From Copromyces sp. CBS 386.78 (lineage: Eukaryota; Ascomycota; Sordariomycetes; Sordariales; Sordariaceae), in the NCBI GenBank assembly GCA_030685235.1, contig MU839081.1, forward strand, positions 248,001 through 312,000: a stretch of 64,000 bases of DNA, read 5' to 3'. This document shows, piece by piece, positions 52,349-63,000 of the stretch; positions within the stretch are counted from its first letter, which is position 1, and each line of letters opens with the position of its first letter. The position numbers and the translations under genes were made by a program. The notes beneath the pieces are model-generated. The model saw nothing but the letters and a program-made list of their open reading frames with translations, was not told the origin of the DNA and did not search any database.

Positions 52349-54769
52349 CAACATCAACTTTTCTGGAAACGCAAAGCTCGAACGACAAAACATGATGGGG
52401 TGTAAAAGGCAGACCTTGTAGGGCTTGAACCACTTGGCCCTGGCTTGAGAGTCTGGCCGAGACAGTACGCTACCTCCAAGTGCGTGCCAAATGCCAGCTC
52501 GACACATGGCACCCAGCATCATTTTTCTCCAGCTCCGTTCCGCTTGTTCGGGCGAACGTAGAGGGTCTTCTGACTGGTAGTGTCCGTGTACAGTATGGAA
52601 TGTAATTGTCTCCAGGCAGAGGTACACTACAACCAATGTAGGTATGTATAGGAATATGCAGGAACCACCAAAGATCGACAGTCACATCCTCGAATACCGT
52701 TATGTCCCCGACTTCGGGGGCCTTGAAGTCTGGATGATTCGGTTTTGGTCTTTGTTCAGGAGTTATGTAATCCCTTCATTGCTCACATCTGGCCGTCCGT
52801 TCGGTTCTTTGTTTAAGCCGCCCCCCGCCGCCGCCGCCGAAACGGCGCGAGCAAAAACGAACGGACGAACGCATTGTCCAGGGCTCGCGAGTCCTGTCTC
52901 AGATGTCTTTGTCAAAGCTGCTAAGCACGGACAACACGAAGCTATGAACAAAGCTTAACTTGCCAAGTGCCGGGGATGTCTCTGGGCTTCTAGACCTTTT
53001 TGGATCTCAACGTGGTGATGGGTCCGGTTCGGTCCGGTTTGGTTTTGTTGTTGTGTTCGTGGACCAATCCCATGACCGAAAAGTCGGTGGTTGTTTGAAT
53101 TCGAGGATGTGAGTCGGTCAAGCCCTTTGCGCCCAACTAACAGCACACCCGAAGCCCGGCTTCTCGCGGTGAAGCTAGCGCGATGCATCTTGGGGATTCC
53201 CACCAGTGTCAATGTGATATCCACAATGAACTACGCAATAATTATATAAGAATTGGATGCGAATCGCAGGCGCGCCCCTTGCGTTGGCTTTGTGTTTCGG
53301 GCGTGCAGGACGAGACTGAAAGTCGCTCTGCATCGTTCCTGCTGTAGTTACTGTCACCTACCATTTCAGCAATTGCCGACATTCGAGCGAGATTGCGAGA
53401 ACTGAACAACCAAAACCGGCAACAAAGGAGGACAAGAAAGACGACGACGAACTGCCCACTTTGACAAACAGCGAGCTCGCGAGCGAAGGCGGCGTCGGCG
53501 TATGTATGACGTTTGGGGGAGTCAAAAGAGAATGAGGCTAATCGAGGCAAGGGAACGTTGATTTGAGCGAATCAAAGAGCGGGTGGTAGGAAAGTGTTAC
53601 TCGATATTTACTCGATTTTACTCGGTTCTTACTCGATCAAAACTCAAAAAACCGCTCTTATCCGCCAGAAGGGGTTCTCCGCTCACTCTAGATTTCAAAC
53701 AAGTCCCGTCCGCAGTTCCGCCGCCTAACCTCGGATGCTTGCCTCCCAAATCCGGAAAACCCGTTGAGAGGGGTTTAGTTTCTTGTTGTTTTCTTGTGCT
53801 GAGAGAGACGGTAGCTCTTCATTGGCAGAGGCTCTGCTGTTATCGTCATGTTGATTTCCATTCCTTCCTTATCTATCAGTGACGCAGTTGGAGTGCTTTT
53901 GTTGACACTCAGCCATGCTCACTACACTGCAACTGTCCATCTGCCACAAAACGGTAACGGCCGATATCAGCCAGTGGCACTCCTGTCAGAGAATTGTCGC
54001 GAACCCCTGCAAAGCCACTTCTGCTTTCAGTCCTTCTCATTGGCCCATCTTCCTTTCGTATGTAGTGGAGGGGCGTGTCTGGAGCCCTATCTGGTGGGGC
54101 GTGCTTGCATCCGACTACCGCAAAGGGAAAACTGCGAGGTGCGCACACCAATCGGCGGCCGCGGATAAGGGGAAATCTAGATGCAAACTGCAAGAGCCAC
54201 TTGCAGACTGCAAAAAGTTGCATCCATCCTTTTCCAGTCTCTTCTTGTTCTCGATTGTCTCTCTGCCTGCCCTGCCTCCATCTTGGCTTCCATGTCCCTT
54301 CCACTTCCCCTTCTATCTCTTGGTCAAACATGACCCGCCTGGCTCCCAACATCCAATTACCAGGCCAATTGACCATCCAGGTTCTCTGCCCTAGGTACGT
54401 ATGTTACGTATGTGTACCTCTATCTTATCTCCAGATTGGGGATCCAACATGATCCAGAGGCGTGACAGCTTCATCTTGACTCTCCGGGGAAAGGAGCGCC
54501 GGTCGATGATGTAGTAGGATGACTGGGTGGAGCGGTCTACGGTACCGCTTGTCACCACCGTCCTGGCCACCACCATTCACCATCCACATGGCCATGCTCC
54601 CGCTCGGTTGTGGACAACTCTCTTGCTCGATATTTTCTGGGGTAGAGGTTTTTGGGGAATGCGGATGGGGGCTCAAGTGCGCCTCCATATGTACTCGCTC
54701 CATACGGGCCACCCGAACGGACCCGGTCGGGAAGCATGGGGCAGCATGGGGAAAAGGCTCCATCAGCCC

Positions 54770-54828
54770 AAAAAAAAAAAAAAAAGAAAAAAAAGGAAAA
54801 AAAAAAGAGAGAGAAAAAAAAAAAAAAG
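54770..54828. repeat. A/G-rich low-complexity tract
   Basis: About 60 bases of A runs with G or GAGAG interruptions; produces spurious Lys-rich frames. Confidence 0.9.
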
Positions 54829-55102
54829 GTCTCCCGAAACACTCTCTCGCGCGGTGCGGCGGCGAACGGGGCTCCCGAGTTAGCTGACATGTGGAGACAC
54901 ACTGGACAGCGCGGGAACGAAAGCCTCACGCCCCTTGACCACTTATCCACACATCCACGATGCCTCGAGCGGTCGGGGCCAACACCGGTCCCAGTAGGGC
55001 GGTGGAGTCTCCTTGACTAGTCCTCGCACTTTCAAGGGTGAAGGCCTTTTCCCATCGTGATGCATCCGAGTCTATCAACAAACCCATCCCTTCGGGATTT
55101 CT

Positions 55103-55401
55103 TTATCAAGGTGCATAGCTTCCAATCTCCCAAGTCCGTTCTCACCCCTTCTCTTCTTCTTTTCCCTTCCCATATTTAGATCTTTCCCTACTTCCGTTTC
55201 CTTGTTTGAAACATAACCACACAAACAACCGAATCTCTTATCAGCTTTACTCCATCTTCTGTTGTTCACCGAAACGGCGTCTCACATATCGTATCCCGCT
55301 TCTTATCAACCAACATCTTACACCGGCACGGCACGCCCCCTTCCAGGCGTCACACCCCCCCCCCCCTCCCCCCCCACTGGATAAAGTCCGAACACAGATA
55401 A
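55103..55401. promoter_or_regulatory. Four GATAA sites upstream of allantoinase
   Basis: TGATAA in reverse (TTATCA) at 55103-55108, 55238-55243 and 55303-55308, and AGATAA at 55396-55401. Fungal purine-catabolic genes are activated under nitrogen limitation by the GATA factor NIT2/AreA, which binds HGATAR, usually in clusters. The clustering 240-540 bases before the start codon is seen; control by NIT2/AreA is inferred. Confidence 0.5.
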
Positions 55402-55643
55402 GCTCCCGCATGGTGATCCTACTTCTTATTTTCGAATCCCGGTGAACAATTGTCCTGTGAGCTCGTGAGCCTTTACCACAACGAAACAAGAAGAGAAGAG
55501 ATCAGAACACTCTCACTCTCGCTTTGGCTTTGGCTTCCTCTCCTTCTCCTAGAACGAGCAGCCTTGCCGCTTTTCACAGAGGGAGCTCCTAAGCCATATT
55601 TACCCCAACTCCAACACACAACAACAGCACACCACACGCAACA

Positions 55644-57326
55644 ATGACGGTATCAACCTTCCTCCCGGACGCGGCATCCGAGCCGCTTGTGGTGCTCATC
55701 TCCAACAGGGCCGTTCTCACTCAGCCTGATGACTCGCTTCTCCTCACACCCGCCACCGTCGCCATCTCCTCCACCACCGGCAAGATCGTCTTCGTAGCCC
55801 CCGCTATTCTCCCTCAAGAAGCCTTCCCGGCGTCGAGCACATATGTGGACTACGGCAACAAGCTCATACTCCCCGGCCTCGTCGACGCCCACGTCCACCT
55901 TAATGAGCCCGGCCGTACAGAATGGGAAGGCTTTGCGACTGGCACGAGGGCAGCTGCCTCGGGCGGTGTCACCACCGTCATCGACATGCCATTGAACGCC
56001 ATCCCTCCCACCACCACACTCGAAGGCTTCAGGGTAAAACTTGCTGCTGCTCAGGGTCAATGCTGGGTTGATGTTGGTTTCTATGGCGGCGTCATCCCCG
56101 GCAACGCTGACCAGCTGCTTCCCCTCGTCGAGGCCGGTGTTCGCGGCTTCAAGGGATTCCTCATCGAGTCCGGAGTCGACGAGTTCCCTGCCGTTTCCTC
56201 CAGCGACATTGCCCTCGCAATGACCACCCTCAAGGACACCCCGACGACGCTCATGTTCCACGCCGAGATGCTCCCGCCCATCACCGACTCGGTCGGCGAC
56301 GGCGTCACTCGCTCCGAACCGCCCCTGGCCCCCAAGGGCGAGCTCACCAGCTACTCTACCTTCCTCGAGTCGCGCCCGCCCGCTTTCGAGACCTACGCCA
56401 TCGAGGAGATCCTCTCCATGGCCGACCTCGCCCCGCAGCTGCACCTGCACATCGTCCACTTGTCCGCGACCGAGGCGATCCCAATCCTTCGCAACGCCCG
56501 CGCCAGCGGCGTCAACATCACGGCAGAGACGTGCTTCCACTACCTCGGCCTGGCCTCGGACAACATCGAGGACGGCGATACCCGCCACAAGTGCTGCCCG
56601 CCCATCCGCGAGCAGTCCAACCAGGACAAGCTCTGGGCCGAGCTCACCGCCGGCGACGACAGCTGCATCCGCACCGTTGTGTCCGATCACAGCCCCTGCA
56701 CCCCCGAGCTCAAGCTGTTGCCCGACCACTTGGCCGTCCAGCCTGAACAGAACGGCGCCATGCTTCGCCGCCCCAGCCTCCACTTCACCGACTCGGGCAT
56801 CGACGTCACCCTCCCCGAGGAGAACCCCGACCACAAGATCGACTGCTGCGGCAAGCACGAACACGCCGCCGAGCTATCCCACGTCCAGCAAGACGCCGCC
56901 GCCGGTCCCCAAGGTCAAGGCGACTTCTTCGCTGCCTGGGGCGGCATCTCCTCTGTCGGTCTCGGCCTGCCTATCCTCTGCACCACCGCCGCCAAGCGGG
57001 CCGCTCCTTTGTCGATTGTCGACATCGTTCGTCTGTGCTGCCAGGCCACGGCCAAGCAGGTTGGCTTGTCGCATCGCAAGGGCGGGTTGAAGGTCGGCAT
57101 GGACGGCGACGTTTGTGTTTTCGATGATGAGGAGGAGTGGGTTTTGAGGGCGGGCGACATGAAGTGGAAGAACAAGTGCAGTCCGTGGGAGGGACACCAG
57201 TTCAAGGGCCGCGTGAGGGAGACGTGGTTGAGGGGAACGAAGGTGTATGAGCTTGGTGGCGGCAATGGGGGTTTCGTGAGTGTAAAGCCCGTTGGTGAGG
57301 CTATTACTGAGAGGAGGGTGGTCTAG
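55644..57326 (+). CDS. DAL1: Allantoinase
   Basis: 560 residues, no intron. Hydrolyses allantoin to allantoate in uric acid breakdown, a step in use of purines as nitrogen source. It has the amidohydrolase fold: metal-binding VDAHVHLNEPGRTEWEGF (His83, His85), Lys170 in GFKGFLIESG (the carboxylated metal bridge), His206 in FHAEM, His272 in LHIVHLSA, and Asp348 in VVSDHSPC. The TEWEGF word after HxH is typical of allantoinases rather than dihydroorotases or dihydropyrimidinases. A Cys/His/Gln-rich insert (about 396-425, GKHEHAAELSHVQQD) is longer than in bacterial enzymes. Codon use is strongly C-ending, and the antisense strand is open for 403 codons as a side effect. The ATG follows a long leader with CAACACACAACAACAG. 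Confidence 0.93.
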   Translation: MTVSTFLPDAASEPLVVLISNRAVLTQPDDSLLLTPATVAISSTTGKIVFVAPAILPQEAFPASSTYVDYGNKLILPGLVDAHVHLNEPGRTEWEGFATGTRAAASGGVTTVIDMPLNAIPPTTTLEGFRVKLAAAQGQCWVDVGFYGGVIPGNADQLLPLVEAGVRGFKGFLIESGVDEFPAVSSSDIALAMTTLKDTPTTLMFHAEMLPPITDSVGDGVTRSEPPLAPKGELTSYSTFLESRPPAFETYAIEEILSMADLAPQLHLHIVHLSATEAIPILRNARASGVNITAETCFHYLGLASDNIEDGDTRHKCCPPIREQSNQDKLWAELTAGDDSCIRTVVSDHSPCTPELKLLPDHLAVQPEQNGAMLRRPSLHFTDSGIDVTLPEENPDHKIDCCGKHEHAAELSHVQQDAAAGPQGQGDFFAAWGGISSVGLGLPILCTTAAKRAAPLSIVDIVRLCCQATAKQVGLSHRKGGLKVGMDGDVCVFDDEEEWVLRAGDMKWKNKCSPWEGHQFKGRVRETWLRGTKVYELGGGNGGFVSVKPVGEAITERRVV

Positions 57327-59397
57327 ATGACCGGTCACTGGACTGGTTAGGGGATGGTGGTTTGGGGAAGGGAAAGATGATGGATGAGGATTTGCATTGC
57401 ATTGTTCTGTTAGCATTTCTCTTTTTTTCCTTTCTGGGTCTGGGTTGGGCCTGGATCAGATCTGTCTGAAGCATTTTTCAAGGGGTATCTGGCTGGTCAT
57501 GGTTCCTGGGGGTTAGCGAGTTTCGCGGTTATATATACCACTGAATTGAATCGAGGCGTTTATGAAGCGTTTCTTTAATCATCAGCCTCCTCCATCTTCT
57601 TCTTTTTCTTCTATGCTGCTCGTGACGTGCCGTGATGAAAGAGAACGGTTGGTTCGTGCTGGCATTCCTCGCTGGTATCGGTCGCTTTGGGAGAACGTGC
57701 GATGTTGAAAGTCGATATATGGTCAATGGAGCAACCGACGACGACCTGTTTCGTCATCCAGGTTCAATGATGAGGATTAAAGTGCGATGAGCCATCTCCA
57801 AATCGATGTCGTGATCAAAATTCCACCGTGCTTGCCCAAACATTGTGGAATGGATTTTGACGCTCGTTCTTTCCCCAACTTCCAGCTCCCATACATACAC
57901 TACGATGCACCCGTGACCCCGCCAATCATTTCCCCCTTCCGTGATACCTGAAGTTGCCCGCTGCTATTCGGGCGAGATTGATAGGCGGGGAGAGCTACCT
58001 CGAGAAGGGAGGGGCTCAGCATCACATGATCTTGACTTTTGATTCTGTAATTGGCAAACTTTTGTTTCAAGATTGGACTCATTGCGCGTAGGTCTCACTT
58101 TTTACATTACATACTATTCTAGTCTCAAGGGACATTTTCCAAATCTTTGCAAAATAAAAAGGTACGTATGGTCATTGATTATATACCTAAGTAGGTATGT
58201 ATGTTGTTGTCGAGGACTTTGAACCTCGCCTCCCTTCTCTTGGAACTGCCCGGATGCCCCAAGCTTAGTAGGTACAGTCAACAGTTGTGTGAGCGATCTA
58301 CAGCATTCCCCTCCTTGTCCTACTCGAACATCGTTTCAGAATCCTCCATCTTTCTGATAGTCAGAAAGATTTACCGTAGAAAGCGGGGTTGTTGTCACAA
58401 GTTTTAGATGTGTCTTGTTTGTCTTGCTCGTCTCGTCGTCGGTCAAGTATGTGGCCCGGGTACCAGTGTTTAGCAAGTGCTATGATTGTATGGAGTTTTT
58501 GAGTTATGTTGTCCTTCGTCGTCCATTCCTTGTTTTGGCCGTTGATGCTCAGTTGATGATCCGTCGTTCATCAAATCCCATAGAAGTAGGTATGATGTTC
58601 AGCCATATGGCGATGATGAGCGGGCTGACAAAAGACATGCAGAAATGGAAGGGGAATGTAAAACGACATCATACTCCTTATCTTATCAACGATGATCAAA
58701 CTACTAAGCGAGAGGCCGCCACCAGCAGGGCAGGTCTCATCAAAACGATGTCGCGTACATATTTGAAGGATGTTAATAATATCGTCGGTTCCGTCATCTT
58801 CCCCAGAAGATTGTTACTTACACCCAAACCTGGCTTTGCAAGCGGCAAGTATTATACAAGAGTTCCCTTTCGTCGTGGGTTTGTCCAGTCAATGGCAGTT
58901 GACAAGGGCATGATGAATCAAAGAATGGAAACTCCCAATCCCCGTCCCCCGTCCCCGTTCAGCCCCGGCAGCCCGTGGTCTCCGCTCGCTCAGCGGACAG
59001 CGCTTTAAATGAGATGTGGGGGCAGCGGGTGGGAACGTGGCTTTGCGCGGGCACTCGTTGCGATGCGGTCCCTTGCGACTTGCGATCATGTCTGTGACTC
59101 TGTGTGCCTGGGAGTCTGGGACTACAAGGGAACCACGCTCGGGTTGTGCACCAATGTGAAGCGATTGATGATCGGTCACCGGGATTTTGCGAAACCACCG
59201 GGAAAATTGAGATTTGGGTATGTGGTTGAATCTCGTTCAAAGTCTTGGAGACAGCATGGAACTAAACTGAAGGGTAGATTGGTATCCAGTCTGGATAGGG
59301 GTCTCGATGGCGAACTCTTTTGTCGCGGACGGGAAATAGAAAATGGGATCTTCGGTCAGAGTTTTTCTTTCGCTCTTGGTGCTGTCTGAAATGAGTA
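57327..59397. other. Intergenic stretch between allantoinase and the MITE
   Basis: A 197-codon plus-strand frame (58415-59008; e.g. LTKDMQKWKGNVKRHHTPYL) is open by length but lacks clear coding bias, leader or homology; I leave it uncalled at low probability (about 0.2). TACCTAAGTAGGTA palindrome near 58185. Confidence 0.35.
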
Positions 59398-59763
59398 CAG
59401 TCAAGTCCCCTGTTCTGGCAACCCCCAAAATCCGGGCAAAGGGGTAGTTGGAACAGGGGGTGTTGCTGGGACTAGGGTAGGGTGCACGGGCCGCACCACC
59501 AAAACCACCCAAAAAAAAGCCTATGCCCAAACTTTTGTCCCCCGCTATAAGACTATACTAACCCTAACCCTACGCTTTCTACCCTTTTTTTTCCGCCCCA
59601 AAATTTCACCTTCTCATACAAATTTAAGAGCAACTTTTCACATTTACGTTACTAGTTGCAGGGTTGCGCTTACACAGCAAAAAAATGAAAATTTCGCTCT
59701 AGGGATTGTTGCAACAGGGGGGGTTGCTCGAAATGGGGGGTGCTGGAACAGGGGACCTTACTG
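59398..59763. mobile_element. TA-flanked MITE, Tc1/mariner-pogo type
   Basis: Flanked by TA on both sides (59396-59397, 59764-59765). The ends are inverted: CAGTCAAGTCCCCTGTTCTG and, reversed, CAGTAAGGTCCCCTGTTCCA, 24 of 29 bases matching. Subterminal copies of the CCCCTGTTC word lie in inverted orientation at about 59450 and 59715, so each end can fold. The 366-base interior has no transposase frame. TIRs beginning CAGT and a TA target are typical of Tc1/mariner and its pogo/Fot1 branch. Confidence 0.75.
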
Positions 59764-59765
59764 TA

Positions 59766-60080
59766 TGTAGCCGAGGTGGGTTTTGTGGTCGTGTATGTGT
59801 TCGAGACTGTGACAAGACGCTCTCACGGGTTTTACCGTTCGGGTTGTGATGGAGATGGCTTGGCCTGGAGGAGGAGGAGGAGCATGAGAGCTGAAAACGA
59901 CAAAAGGTATTACATAGTCGGAGAAGAAGGATTCGATATCAAACCGACCGTAAAATCCTCTGAAAGGTATATACTGCAGCAAAAGTAAACAAAGCTCGTA
60001 TAAATTGTGCAAACTCCAAAAATAATTGCTTTATAGGATGAATGAATAAATGAATGTATTTTACGACTAAGTTCTACCAA
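59766..60080. other. Transition zone to AT-rich block
   Basis: GAGGAGGAGGAG near 59868. No gene. Base composition changes sharply at about 60000-60080. Confidence 0.4.
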
Positions 60081-63000
60081 TATTAAATAATAAGTCGTAC
60101 CCGCGGCGGTAGCTGGGCAAAGGTATATAAAAGCGGGGAAAAGCCTTATTAATCAACTAGGATAATCCTAATCTCTAACCGTACGCTAGAAAACCCTAAT
60201 TTCGTTCCGTATATACGAACACCCCTTATTCCAGGCCCCTTAACCCCAACAAACCTCGTACCTCCTCGAAAGGAAGTAGTTCGTCGTCTAAATCCAGCGT
60301 TTCAACCCTAACTATCCTCATCCCCCTATATCCTCCTCCTTCCTCAACTTAAATATATATATAGCCCTCGTCTTTAAAGGCCTTTACCCGTACAAAGTAA
60401 ATAGCGTAATTAGTACTAAAAGCAGCCGGAATATCCTATATCGCTTACGGATTACAATATATAACGAATAAGTAAGCGAAGAAATAGCCCTTCTCTCGTA
60501 AGGCCCCGCAAACGTAATAGCGGAAGGTTTTAGGAAGGTAATTAAACTAATAGTGTTAGTCTTAATATAGATATTATATAAAATATATATCTATAACGGA
60601 TTTACGGGTCCATATTATACCATACAAATATAAGCAACTATATATGGGTATTATATACTATAAATATATGCCTTATATTTTTGGTTAATTTTTATCGATT
60701 TTATTCGATTAAATATTCGTTGTTGAAATTCTTCTATATAATCCTATCCCTCGTAGAGGGTTGCCGAGGCACTGCCCAGGCAGGGGTGCCTGCAAGGCTT
60801 ACCAGGGTGGCCTGCACGGCTGAACCAGGGCCTAGGAATGCAGGGCTGACCAGGGTATCAAGGATGGAATCTAAGGGAGGAAAAAGGTCTCACATCATTT
60901 AAAACCTCCTCCCTCGGCCATTCCTTGACTTACGAAAACAAACAAACCGTTTTCGGAATCCCTGGGATCCGAGGAATTCAACGGAGAAAACCGTTCATTC
61001 ATAGGATGGATGGTTGGCCCAGAAAGTCTATAAGAAGGGTGGTCCCCTTCGAGGAAAGAAAATGTTTTCTACAGCTCATTAGACACTTCTTGATATCTTT
61101 ACCAATATAAAACCTATCTACCCATACCAAATATCGTTTTACTCGTTTTGAACAGCTCTACGCAACCGTATCAACCTTTTGAAGCTATTCACAACCCTCG
61201 TCGATCGATACCCTCCAACAAATAGTAATAAGAATAAAAATCCTAATAACTAGTCCGCTCGCTTATCCACTTTGCTAAATATTTCTGTAGAAGCCCGAAG
61301 TAAAGGTTATACTTATATTATAATTAATTTACCAAATTCTTAAACTTATATATAACTTAATAAAACTCTAGGTCCGCTTCTAAGGGGAGGGTCTACGCCC
61401 CCTTACAACTATAGAAGGCATCTGCCCCCGGCGCTAATTAATTTTAAAAAACTGGGAAGCGGGGGAAATAAATATTATTCGGCGGTTATTCGGGTAATAA
61501 TTATAATTCGGCTAAAGCGTACAACTTCGACTACCTTCGGGAAGGTAACCTCTTAAACTTCTATATAAAAGGATATAACCCGGAGAATATATATAACTAT
61601 ATAACGGCTCGTACGGCCTCCCTCCCTACAATCTCTAATAATACTATTCTAACTAACTAGAAAGGAACTTATTTAAATACTATATACTAAATAAATATAG
61701 TTTTCTTTAATAATTTAAACGCCGTAATTTCTAATTTGTATAGTACTGAAGTAATATTAATAAATATAAATTATCCCTTCGCTCCCTGTTTATTATACCT
61801 TAAGAAAAGGGCTATAACCCTATATGTAAATATAAGGAAGAAATATATAATGAACAAATATTTAATTAATTTAAGTGTGAGGCCGTAAGAAACCTAATTA
61901 ATCCTAATAAAAAAGCCTATTATAATTATAGCCGTAAGGACGTATTTCCGGATTTAAATAATTAACGATAATTTCCTATTAAAATATACTCTTAGCTACT
62001 TTATTTCCTTCTAAAGCTTAACTTAACCTACTAAAGTATTAATTATAATATTTACCGGGTTATATTAACGTTTTTTAGCGTCCTTACTATAGAATAAGAA
62101 ATATAGAGCTTCCGTCTTCCTATAGTCTATTTTAAAACTAAAGTCTATAATTCGCTAATATAAATCGGCCGCTCATTATAAAGCGGCGTAAGTTATTTAT
62201 ATAACGTCGTACCCAATAATAAAGTATATAATATTATTTATATAAGAGAAAACAAAGCCCTAATTCCGATTAGAAAAAAATACTATAAAGAAGAAAAATA
62301 AAATAAACGATTATAGGGACCCCTATAATAAGCTGTTATTAATTTGAAACTTATATTATACCTAATAGAAATTAAAGTTCCGATTAGTATAAAAATTGGT
62401 AACGAACGCTGTAAAAATTAATAGCTATCCTTAGCTTACTAAGACCTCTCCTAGCTTATCGACCCGGGTAGACGGGAAAATTATATTAACGTTGAAAGTA
62501 ATAATAAACCCGTATAGCCCCAAATAATTTATACCTTCGGCGTTATAAACGAATATTATTACTAAGTTTATAGCCGACCGTATTAGTATAATTCTAGTAG
62601 TATCCTTCGAAATAAAGCCGGTATTTAAAGTGAAAATTATTATATATTTAGCGAAAAGTCGTTTAATTCCCTTACTAATAATTAAGAAGAGGACGATAAG
62701 CTTCTACCCTTTATAACTATAAGGGTTTCGGCCCGGTTTAAATAACGTAACTACCTATACCCGTTTAAACGCGGTTAGGAAGGAGCCTAAGGCGAGGGTT
62801 GCTATAATAATAGCTCGGATATTCGGGAAAATAGCCTCCTATCCAACTTTAAACGAATTTAACGTAATACCGTCTAATCCTAAGGTATTTAACCTATAGT
62901 ATAAAAAGGCTTCTTATAATTCTTCATTAGTCGGGGGTTTTACTACTTATTATACGATATCGTTAGGGAACGAAAGGCTTTAATATTAATATAGGGGAAA

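Larger units (their letters stand above)
52349..55643. other. Long intergenic stretch upstream of allantoinase
   Basis: No gene I can support. Holds CCGCCGCCGCCGCC near 52825, GGTCCGGTTCGGTCCGGTTTGG at 53021-53042, an A/GA tract (54770-54828), a C-rich tract (55354-55377) and, from 55000 on, the allantoinase promoter and CT-rich leader. Confidence 0.4.

Noticed and set aside
54519..55020. Three overlapping plus-strand frames with Lys runs
   Set aside because: All read through an A/G-rich low-complexity tract.
55653..56864. 403-codon minus-strand frame opposite allantoinase
   Set aside because: It mirrors the allantoinase gene, whose C-ending codons keep the antisense frame free of stops; the translation resembles no family.
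58415..59008. 197-codon plus-strand frame
   Set aside because: An open frame of this length is expected about once by chance in a window of this size; no bias or homology supports it.
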